Source: Oscillospiraceae bacterium (GTDB taxonomy: Bacteria; Bacillota_A; Clostridia; Oscillospirales; Acutalibacteraceae). Taken from it: 5,110 nt of DNA. The DNA lies in the NCBI GenBank assembly GCA_003519645.1, contig DOWI01000350.1, positions 3,160-8,269 on the forward strand. The letters are read 5' to 3'. A program made the translations under genes and the position numbers. The number at the start of each line of letters is the position of its first letter. Position 1 is the first letter of the stretch. The notes under the pieces are model-generated. The model had not been told where the DNA came from. It made no database searches and was given only the letters and a program-made list of their open reading frames with translations. Below are positions 1 through 5,110 of this stretch, piece after piece.

Positions 1-1
1 C

Positions 2-490
2 CTTGTCATGAAATTTGCGAGGAGTGACGTTTCAGCTGAGCTTGGTGAAGCGGTTGTTCTGTTTCGTGACAGGGCGTCGCGCGAGTCGATCGAGCTCTTG
101 TATATCGAACCCGAAAATCTTCCTCCTGTTGTGTGTGACCATGACAGGCTGAAACAGGTTTTCATAAATATAATTGAAAATGCCATTAAATATTCCAATC
201 CCGGAGGGCGTATCCGTATTGAAACAGCCGACATGGGGAGCCATGTGCAGGTGGTAATCAGTGATACCGGAGTGGGTGTTGCAAAAGACGATCTGCCAAA
301 TATAAAAAAGAAATTTTACAAGGCAAACCGCAGTCGTCCGGGTTCCGGTATCGGGCTTGCGCTAGCCGATGAGATCATCAGAAGGCATAAGGGGCGTCTG
401 GAAATAGACAGTGAGGAAGGCATCGGTACTACGGTTACAATTACGCTGCCGGTAGCACCAAATGAAGACCGCTCAACGGTAGGATTTTAG
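2..490 (+). CDS. Sensor histidine kinase, C-terminal ATPase domain (5' truncated)
   Basis: This is the catalytic end of a two-component sensor kinase, which binds ATP and phosphorylates a histidine in its own dimerisation domain before passing the phosphate to a response regulator. The frame is open from base 2 to the TAG at 488-490 (162 visible residues). The ATG at base 8 is internal, because the sensor region, membrane segments and His-containing H box must lie to the left. HATPase_c motifs appear in order: N box around residues 49-65 (RLKQVFINIIENAIKYS), G1 box DTGVGV at 88-93, F-box-like KKFYKAN at 102-108, G2 box GSGIGLALA at 114-122, and the closing strand GTTVTITLP at 142-150. All ATP-binding signatures look intact, so the kinase is probably functional. 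The short motif set resembles PhoR/ResE-like kinases. Its stimulus and partner regulator cannot be read here. The gap of 54 bases to the next gene holds no clear terminator. Confidence 0.93.
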   Translation, partial: LVMKFARSDVSAELGEAVVLFRDRASRESIELLYIEPENLPPVVCDHDRLKQVFINIIENAIKYSNPGGRIRIETADMGSHVQVVISDTGVGVAKDDLPNIKKKFYKANRSRPGSGIGLALADEIIRRHKGRLEIDSEEGIGTTVTITLPVAPNEDRSTVGF

Positions 491-544
491 GAAAAAGTTT
501 TCTTACAGCCTTTTAACCAAGCCCACAGAAAGGATATTAAGCTT

Positions 545-1567
545 ATGAAACAACAGGCAACCAGAAAGACCTCGATCGGCGGACAGGCATTGATTGAAGG
601 GGTTATGATGCGCGGGCCTGAAAAGACCGCAATGGCTGTTCGAGATCCCTCCGGAGAAATTGTACTGGAAAGCTGGGAGACTTCGGGTAAAAAACGGTCA
701 AAGGTGTTTAAGCTGCCGTTTATCCGCGGTGTATTTAATTTTATTGACTCGATGAGAATCGGGTATCGCTCCCTTTTACGCTCTGCAGAGCTTGCCGGGT
801 TTGAAGAGGAGTCACAATCCCGCGACTCGGCTGACACAGCCGTTTCATTCTCTGAAAACGATACCGCAGAACATACCGCAAATGATTCTTCGGATGCCAA
901 GAAGAAAACAACAGGCATGTTTGAAGGTTTCGGCATGACGCTTGTATTGGTGCTTAGTATGTTGCTGGGCGTGGCCATAGCAGTCGGATTGTTTATGACA
1001 CTTCCCACCTTCTTATTTAACCGTTTGCGTGAGATGGTTCCCGTGCTTCAAAATAAAGTCTGGGGAAATGTGTTAAGAGCGGTTATGGAAGGCCTGATAC
1101 GAATACTGCTGTTTGTAGGGTATATTTTCGCCGTTTCTCTGATGAAGGATATCAAGCGCGTTTTTATGTATCACGGTGCAGAACACAAAACCATTTTCTG
1201 CTACGAAAAGGGGGAGGCGCTCACCGTTGAGAATGTGCGCCGGCAAACCCGGTTTCATCCCCGCTGCGGTACTTCGTTTATGATCCTGATGCTGGTTGTC
1301 GGAATTGTGGTTTCCATGTTTATTTCGGTTTCCAATCCCATTATCAGAACCGGAATCAAGCTGCTGACAATCCCGATTATTGTCGGTATTGGATATGAGT
1401 TGATTAAGCTTGCGGGCAGATCCAATCATTGGCTGGTCAGAGCTATTTCTGCACCAGGGCTGTGGCTGCAGCGCATCACAACCAAAGAGCCAACCGACGA
1501 TATGATTGAAGTTGCAATCACATCCTTTACCGAGGTTGCTCCACCTGATGATTCCGATCTGCTGTAA
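545..1567 (+). CDS. yqhQ: YqhQ-like DUF1385 family membrane protein
   Basis: This is a 340-residue homologue of Bacillus YqhQ (DUF1385, COG3872), a family described as predicted metal-dependent but with no established reaction. Family hallmarks are GGQALIEGVMMRGP at residues 12-25, YHGAEHKTIFCYE at 209-221, RFHPRCGTSF at 236-245, and the C-terminal PGLWLQRITTKEP at 304-316. H210, H214, H238 and C241 are candidate metal ligands by inference. Hydrophobic stretches at about 129-158, 177-200, 245-263 and 266-290 predict an integral membrane protein. Residues 86-122 form a hydrophilic linker rich in Ser, Asp and Glu before the first membrane segment. The start is supported by AGAAAGGA at 527-534, ten bases before the ATG. 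The stop lies 12 bases before prmC, so the two are very likely co-transcribed, an arrangement common in Clostridia. The family call is firm; the biochemical role is unknown. Confidence 0.93.
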   Translation: MKQQATRKTSIGGQALIEGVMMRGPEKTAMAVRDPSGEIVLESWETSGKKRSKVFKLPFIRGVFNFIDSMRIGYRSLLRSAELAGFEEESQSRDSADTAVSFSENDTAEHTANDSSDAKKKTTGMFEGFGMTLVLVLSMLLGVAIAVGLFMTLPTFLFNRLREMVPVLQNKVWGNVLRAVMEGLIRILLFVGYIFAVSLMKDIKRVFMYHGAEHKTIFCYEKGEALTVENVRRQTRFHPRCGTSFMILMLVVGIVVSMFISVSNPIIRTGIKLLTIPIIVGIGYELIKLAGRSNHWLVRAISAPGLWLQRITTKEPTDDMIEVAITSFTEVAPPDDSDLL

Positions 1568-1579
1568 AGGCGGACTGTT

Positions 1580-2428
1580 ATGACCAATTGTGAACTGTAT
1601 AAAAAAGTCGTTTCAATTCTTGAAAGCTCGGACTGTCACAGTCCGAGCTTTGATGCAGGCTGTCTTTTTTTCCATATAACGGGGATACAGCGTGGAATGC
1701 TGCCCTTTGAAGGCTCTAAAACAGCACCGCCGGAAATGTGCAGCAAGCTTTTGGATTCTGCAAGGCAGCGCGCCGAAGGCAGACCACTTCAGTATATTCT
1801 CGGAACCTGGGACTTTTTATCCCTGACACTGGAAGTTGGGGAAGGCGTATTGATTCCCCGTGCCGATACCGAGCTGTTGTGTGAAACGGCGGCAGATCGC
1901 CTCAGCGGCATTGACCGCCCAAAGGTTCTTGATCTTTGCGCTGGCAGCGGCTGCGTGGGACTGGGTCTGGCAAGTCTATGCCCCGACGCAGATGTTACTG
2001 CGGTGGAACTTTCGGATGAGGCATTATACTACCTTGAGCGCAACTGTGCGCGTTATCCCAAGCTTCATGTAACACCGGTCAAAGCCAATGTATTGCTTGA
2101 CGCCGATGGGTTCCAGGAATGCTATGATGCGATTTTGTCAAATCCCCCCTATATACCCGCAGATGAAATTCCTTCCCTCATGCAGGAGGTTCAGCATGAG
2201 CCCGTAATGGCTCTGGACGGTGGGGATGGGCTTGTGTTTTATCGTGCAATCATCCGAAGCTGGCTGCCAAAGCTTGTCAGCGGAGGTATCTGTGCCGTCG
2301 AGGTTGGCATGGGGCAGGCAAAGGATGTTGCCGCCATGTTTTCGAAAGCAGGGCTCATAAATATAGAGATGTTTCGAGATTTGGGCGGGATTGAGCGAGT
2401 GGTAATCGGTGAAACAGTAAATCAATAA
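1580..2428 (+). CDS. prmC: Peptide chain release factor N5-glutamine methyltransferase
   Basis: PrmC methylates the glutamine of the GGQ motif in release factors RF1 and RF2, using S-adenosylmethionine, which speeds peptide release at stop codons. It is cytosolic. The 282-residue length matches the family. An N-terminal helical substrate-binding region (about 1-75, with the family's SPxxDA pattern at 21-26) leads into RPLQYILGTWDF (68-79) and GVLIPRADTELL (89-100). The Rossmann methyltransferase fold follows: SAM-binding motif VLDLCAGSGCVGLGLA at 116-131, acidic VELS at 142-145, the catalytic NPPY at 188-191, and EPVMALDGGDGL at 207-218. The start codon follows AAAGGCGG at 1566-1573, which overlaps the yqhQ stop, with six bases of spacing. 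It is the second gene of the yqhQ-prmC unit and is followed immediately by a terminator. The prfA gene, often next to prmC in other bacteria, is absent here. Codons 15-24 carry a perfect hairpin described separately. Confidence 0.96.
   Translation: MTNCELYKKVVSILESSDCHSPSFDAGCLFFHITGIQRGMLPFEGSKTAPPEMCSKLLDSARQRAEGRPLQYILGTWDFLSLTLEVGEGVLIPRADTELLCETAADRLSGIDRPKVLDLCAGSGCVGLGLASLCPDADVTAVELSDEALYYLERNCARYPKLHVTPVKANVLLDADGFQECYDAILSNPPYIPADEIPSLMQEVQHEPVMALDGGDGLVFYRAIIRSWLPKLVSGGICAVEVGMGQAKDVAAMFSKAGLINIEMFRDLGGIERVVIGETVNQ
1623..1651 (+). repeat. Perfect 13-bp inverted repeat inside prmC
   Basis: AAAGCTCGGACTG (1623-1635) and its exact reverse complement (1639-1651) are separated by a three-base loop, TCA. 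The repeat lies within prmC codons 15-24 and encodes ESSDCHSPSF, so it does not break the gene. Part of the 5' arm, CGGACTGT at 1629-1636, is an exact direct repeat of bases 1571-1578 between the prmC ribosome binding site and start codon. The 3' arm (ACAGTCCG, 1638-1645) could therefore pair with either copy. A run of seven T (1665-1671) starts 13 bases after the stem, too far away for a standard intrinsic terminator. The repeat is certain; a regulatory role is inference. Confidence 0.85.
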
Positions 2429-2471
2429 AAGCAGCGATTGGTTCTGATTAATAGAACCAATCGCTGCTTTT
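2427..2471. terminator. Bidirectional intrinsic terminator between convergent genes
   Basis: A perfect 19-bp inverted repeat (2427-2445 and 2453-2471) surrounds a seven-base loop, GATTAAT. The stem has a GC-containing core (GCAGCG/CGCTGC) and is flanked by AAAA on the left and TTTT on the right, so it gives a U-tailed hairpin on both strands. It overlaps the last two bases of the prmC stop codon and lies 32 bases beyond the stop of the minus-strand DUF3825 gene, exactly where two converging transcripts must end. Confidence 0.92.
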
Positions 2472-2503
2472 CTATTGTAGGCTTACCATTTCTATTGATA
2501 CGG

Positions 2504-3754
2504 TCAATCTGCCTTGGATGCAAAAATTTTCGTGGCATCAAGCCAGAAACCGTCGGGTCGCGCGATTAGGCGGGCGTTCTGATATGCCATGTCCAGCGTC
2601 AGGATTGTGGTACCGATATATTGTCCGTGTACCAGCTCCATACTGAGTGCCACTGTGGGAGGCAATACATCACGGGACTGCCCGTTTTTTACTTCCTGAA
2701 CCCCTTCAAGATAAATTGGCATCAGGAACTGCAGCTTGCCGGTTGCAGGCCAGAACTGAGGGGCGACAAATTTATAGTTGCGTTTCGACAGTTCAAGCGA
2801 GGCCTTCAGCGCACCTTCAAACATCTGTCGGCATCGGGAAACGTCATGCGGATTTTCAAAATTGAACCGAATGGCGGGGTCACGAAGCCCAAGGTTAATG
2901 CGATTCATATTATCACGAAAAATGTGTTCGTCGGCAATCGTGATTCCGCCCGGAGCTTGTGCAATTTCCCAGTTGAACAGCAGATCACCCGGATTTTCAT
3001 AAAACGTGGCGACAGGCAAGGGTGCATTGCGCGAATAATTGCAGAACACGCGGTTGCTCGATTTATATATCTCAGGCGAGCGGTATTCCTGTCGGAAGAG
3101 GGTGTCCTTGGCTGAATTCTTTACAATATCACACACCAAAAACAGCTCGTTAAAGGAGGTGTCAATCAGGCCAGTGTTCAGCAGCATTTTTTCCTCGTCA
3201 TTATTAATAAATATTTTGTCCTGATGTACGAGCTGATAAAATGTATTTTCAAGATAGTTTTTTAGAATGGGATGGCTTACCTTTGACGGATAATTGGTAA
3301 ACGTCCAGTTTTCGTAAAGCGCTTCATCCCCAAGCCTGCTTAGCAGGTCGTTCATGCTATCTATGGAATCAAACACAATGTCTCCGATATGCCAGCGGTT
3401 CTGGCGTGACCGTATTTCGTCACGCAGCATGGTTTCTCGTTCAATGAACAGTCCGTAAAATTTTTTAGAGTCCTCCTCACGCCGCGTATTTTTGAGGGTA
3501 TATGCAAAAATACGTTCACGACCGTTTTGGAAACGAAAACCGGTGTCAAAAGCAAACAGCGCACTTCCCGTTCTGCTTCGTGTATTATACTTATAGGTCA
3601 GAAACCGATTTTTTGAAAATGTCCTGTCCACCAATTGATCGAGATGCTGTCTGGCATCCTTGATGGTCATATCGCCTGCCGTCTGAACGAACTGAAAGAT
3701 AGAGCGTTCGTACTCTTCATTTGAATTAAAGCTGATATGATCGTGTATTCCCAT
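2504..3754 (-). CDS. DUF3825 domain-containing protein of unknown function
   Basis: This 416-residue protein has no signal peptide or membrane segment and is probably cytosolic. The C-terminal part (about 148-405) matches the DUF3825 pattern as I recall it: ENWTF (148-152), PILKNYLENTFYQL (162-175), NTGLID (193-198), NYKFVAPQFW (326-335), LQFLMPIYL (341-349) and TILTLDMAYQNARLIARPD (383-401). The domain has no established biochemical function that I know of. Residues 1-120 are charged and match nothing I recognise; a helix-rich stretch around 12-45 precedes an Arg/Lys/aromatic-rich segment at 50-120. The start at 3754 is chosen because AAAGGAGGTG sits seven bases upstream when counted from GGAGG. 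The frame stays open to an ATG at 3802, but that extension would translate the ribosome binding site itself (KGGET) and is unlikely. The gene lies 107 bases downstream of trpS on the same strand and converges on prmC. A functional tie to either neighbour is not evident. Confidence 0.85.
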   Translation of the reverse strand: MGIHDHISFNSNEEYERSIFQFVQTAGDMTIKDARQHLDQLVDRTFSKNRFLTYKYNTRSRTGSALFAFDTGFRFQNGRERIFAYTLKNTRREEDSKKFYGLFIERETMLRDEIRSRQNRWHIGDIVFDSIDSMNDLLSRLGDEALYENWTFTNYPSKVSHPILKNYLENTFYQLVHQDKIFINNDEEKMLLNTGLIDTSFNELFLVCDIVKNSAKDTLFRQEYRSPEIYKSSNRVFCNYSRNAPLPVATFYENPGDLLFNWEIAQAPGGITIADEHIFRDNMNRINLGLRDPAIRFNFENPHDVSRCRQMFEGALKASLELSKRNYKFVAPQFWPATGKLQFLMPIYLEGVQEVKNGQSRDVLPPTVALSMELVHGQYIGTTILTLDMAYQNARLIARPDGFWLDATKIFASKAD

Positions 3755-3759
3755 TGTTT

Positions 3760-3769
3760 CACCTCCTTT
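3760..3769 (-). promoter_or_regulatory. Strong ribosome binding site deciding the DUF3825 gene start
   Basis: On the minus strand AAAGGAGGTG is a near-perfect match to the 16S rRNA anti-Shine-Dalgarno sequence. It lies at ideal spacing from the ATG at 3754-3752. It shows that translation begins at MGIHDH rather than at the in-frame ATGs further upstream. Confidence 0.9.
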
Positions 3770-3861
3770 TTGTGTTAATAATGTAGATACACTTGGCATC
3801 AAAAACAGATAAACCTATTGTTGGACAAGGCATGCAGAAAAAACGAACAGTCAGTTATACG

Positions 3862-4881
3862 TTAAACAAGAACAAAGCCCATTTTCTTAAGGGCTTTATT
3901 AAGTGTTCGGCGGGATATGAAGGTTGCCCGCTCTGCGCCCTGCTTCATAATCCGTTCAAGGTATGCCTTATCCTTCATCAACTCATCAAAACGGGTTTGG
4001 ATTGGACGCAAACATTCGATTACCACCTCGGCCACTGCAACTTTAAAATCACCGTAGCCCTTGCCTGCAAACTCGGCTTCAATTTCTTCCAGCGTGTTGC
4101 CTGTAATAGCGGCGTAGATTTCCATTAGATTGTTTACGCCGTCCTTGCCATCGGCATACCAGACACGTGCTTCACTGTCGGTGACCGCGCGTTTAAATTT
4201 CCGCATAATGGTATTGGCGTCGTCCTTTAATGAAATGAAAGCATTTTGGTTTTCATCCGATTTGGACATCTTTTTGGTGGGCTCCTGAAGGGAACGGATT
4301 CGGGCTCCACTTTTCATGATATACGGTTCGGGAACGGTGAACACCTTTCCATGAACATTGTTGAATCGCTCTGCAATATCCCGTGTCAGTTCAACATGCT
4401 GTTTCTGGTCGGCGCCAACCGGCACATAGTCAGGCTGATACAGCAATATATCCGCAGCCATCAAGGAGGGGTAGGCGAACAGCCCAAGATTGATGTTGTC
4501 GGCATGCTTGGCGGACTTATCCTTATATTGTGTCATCCTTGACAGCTCGCCGAATTGGGTGTGGCAGGAGAGCAGCCATGTCAGCTCGGCGTGAGAGGGA
4601 ACCTGAGACTGAACAAACAGCAGGCTTTTATCCGGATCAAGTCCCACCGCAAGCAACAGGGCAAACATTTCATAAATCTGTTTGCGAAGCTGTGCTGCCT
4701 CTTGCCGAACTGTGATTGCGTGGAGGTCAGCAACTGCGAACGCGCACTCGAAATCGTCCTGCATTGTCACCCAGTTGCGCATTGCACCGAGGTAGTTGCC
4801 CAGCGTGGGGATACCGGTGGGCTGGATGCAGCTTAGTGCCTTTTTCTTTCGCTGTACGGCGGTTTGAGTTGTGGTGTCCAT
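3862..4881 (-). CDS. trpS: Tryptophanyl-tRNA synthetase
   Basis: TrpRS is a class Ic aminoacyl-tRNA synthetase that activates tryptophan with ATP and loads it onto tRNA-Trp in the cytosol. The 339 residues match the usual bacterial length of about 330, with a slightly long Lys/Gln/Thr-rich N-terminus. The Rossmann catalytic domain shows the HIGH-equivalent PTGIPTLGNYLGA at 21-33 (Thr for the first His, as in Bacillus TrpRS), VADLHAIT at 50-57, MAADILLYQPDYVPVGADQ at 141-159 followed by KQHVELTRDIAERFN at 160-174, and the second signature KKMSKSDEN at 203-211. The C-terminal helical anticodon-binding region follows (about 220-330), including GKGYGDFK (273-280). The start at 4881 follows AAAGGA (4897-4892) at ten bases. 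A second ATG five bases upstream is out of frame and opens only a 17-residue reading frame. The 77-base gap to the preceding aminotransferase gene leaves no room for a T-box leader. No inactivating change is seen. Confidence 0.97.
   Translation of the reverse strand: MDTTTQTAVQRKKKALSCIQPTGIPTLGNYLGAMRNWVTMQDDFECAFAVADLHAITVRQEAAQLRKQIYEMFALLLAVGLDPDKSLLFVQSQVPSHAELTWLLSCHTQFGELSRMTQYKDKSAKHADNINLGLFAYPSLMAADILLYQPDYVPVGADQKQHVELTRDIAERFNNVHGKVFTVPEPYIMKSGARIRSLQEPTKKMSKSDENQNAFISLKDDANTIMRKFKRAVTDSEARVWYADGKDGVNNLMEIYAAITGNTLEEIEAEFAGKGYGDFKVAVAEVVIECLRPIQTRFDELMKDKAYLERIMKQGAERATFISRRTLNKALKKMGFVLV
3866..3897 (-). terminator. Possible weak terminator overlapping the 3' end of trpS
   Basis: On the minus strand AAAGCCC (3897-3891) and GGGCTTT (3880-3874) form a seven-bp stem with a ten-base loop, followed by the T-rich GTTCTTGTTTAA that contains the trpS stop codon. 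The stem is short and the T tract is interrupted, so termination would be partial at best and read-through into the DUF3825 gene is possible. The sequence is coding, so the pairing may be incidental. Confidence 0.35.
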
Positions 4882-4915
4882 ATCATCTGTATCCTTTCAG
4901 GGAGTTTGCCCCGCA

Positions 4916-4943
4916 TGTATATGATGTCTCAGCCGGCAATCAA
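4916..4943 (-). promoter_or_regulatory. Candidate sigma-A promoter for trpS
   Basis: On the minus strand TTGATT (4943-4938) and TATACA (4921-4916) are separated by 16 bases. Each matches four of six positions of the housekeeping consensus. It lies in the only spacer between the aminotransferase stop and trpS, and would give a leader of only about 30 bases. Both boxes are weak and read-through from the upstream gene is an alternative. Confidence 0.35.
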
Positions 4944-4958
4944 AATGCGTGGGCGAGA

Positions 4959-5110
4959 CTATTTTATAACTTCTCTTGCAAGCTGCCCCAGCCTTGCGAC
5001 GCCTATTTTCATGGCCTCATCGGTAGGGGTAGAGAAGTTGAGACGGAAGTTTTGGCAAGGGTCGCTTTCATTGATTAAAAAGGCATTGCCCGGAACGATG
5101 GCAACCTTAT
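4959..5110 (-). CDS. PLP-dependent class I/II aminotransferase, C-terminal end (5' truncated)
   Basis: Only the last 49 residues and the TAG stop (4961-4959) are inside the window; no start codon is visible because the gene enters from the right edge. The tail reads KVAIVPGNAFLINE, then FRLNFSTP at residues 21-28, and ends in a helix with GVARLGQLAREVIK. The VPG-x-x-F turn followed by RLNFS and a terminal helix is typical of fold-type I aminotransferases, particularly the 2-aminoadipate/LysN-like and MocR-like groups. R22 of FRLNFS corresponds to the family arginine that binds the substrate carboxylate. The enzyme transfers an amino group between an amino acid and a 2-oxo acid using pyridoxal phosphate. 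The substrate cannot be told from this fragment, and an N-terminal GntR-type DNA-binding domain, as in MocR regulators, cannot be excluded. It lies upstream of trpS on the same strand with a 77-base gap. Confidence 0.78.
   Translation of the reverse strand, partial: KVAIVPGNAFLINESDPCQNFRLNFSTPTDEAMKIGVARLGQLAREVIK

Noticed and set aside
491..504. Short inverted repeat GAAAA/TTTTC after the kinase stop codon as a terminator.
   Set aside because: It has a five-bp A/T stem with a two-base loop and no GC core or T tail; it cannot form a stable terminator.
487..1008. A long open frame of 173 codons on the strand opposite yqhQ.
   Set aside because: It lies antisense to a clear DUF1385 gene, has no family motif, and its Ser/Asn-rich composition is typical of an antisense shadow.
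2621..3115. A 164-codon plus-strand frame opposite the DUF3825 gene.
   Set aside because: It has no plausible ribosome binding site or motifs and sits entirely within a well-supported minus-strand gene.
3755..3802. In-frame upstream extension of the DUF3825 gene to an ATG at 3802.
   Set aside because: The extension translates the near-perfect ribosome binding site (as KGGET), and the ATG at 3754 sits at ideal spacing from it; the extra 16 residues add no recognisable feature.
3775..3802. Possible minus-strand promoter for the DUF3825 gene: TTGATG, 16 bases, TATTAA.
   Set aside because: Each box matches only four of six positions, and transcription would start on the edge of the ribosome binding site; it is too weak to annotate.
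4716..5078. A 120-codon plus-strand frame running across the trpS start and the aminotransferase tail.
   Set aside because: It spans two minus-strand genes and their spacer, and its translation resembles no protein family.

Overview
The window looks like an ordinary chromosomal stretch from a low-to-mid GC Gram-positive anaerobe of the Clostridia (Bacillota), possibly an Oscillospiraceae/Ruminococcaceae-type genome. This is inferred from a YqhQ-family (DUF1385) gene directly upstream of prmC, a Bacillus/Clostridium-type TrpRS, strong AGGAGG-like ribosome binding sites, and a PhoR/ResE-style kinase tail. There are no RNA genes, mobile elements, CRISPR arrays or phage genes.

The left half reads on the plus strand. 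It holds the C-terminal ATPase domain of a sensor histidine kinase (cut by the left edge), then a YqhQ-like membrane protein, then prmC, the release-factor glutamine methyltransferase, 12 bases further on. The yqhQ-prmC pair is almost certainly one transcript. It ends in a perfect 19-bp inverted repeat that also serves the gene arriving from the other side.

The right half reads on the minus strand. From right to left it holds the last 49 residues of a class I/II PLP-dependent aminotransferase (cut by the right edge and without a visible start codon), then trpS, tryptophanyl-tRNA synthetase, then a 416-residue soluble protein with a C-terminal DUF3825-type domain of unknown function. trpS has only a 77-base upstream spacer, too short for a T-box leader.

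Two of the five genes belong to protein synthesis (prmC, trpS), and two are conserved but uncharacterised (YqhQ-like and DUF3825). No new multi-gene system is visible. The most unusual non-coding signal is inside the start of prmC. A perfect 13-bp hairpin lies in codons 15-24, and its 3' arm is also an exact 8-base complement of the segment between the prmC ribosome binding site and its start codon. That is the geometry of an RNA switch, although it may be coincidental.
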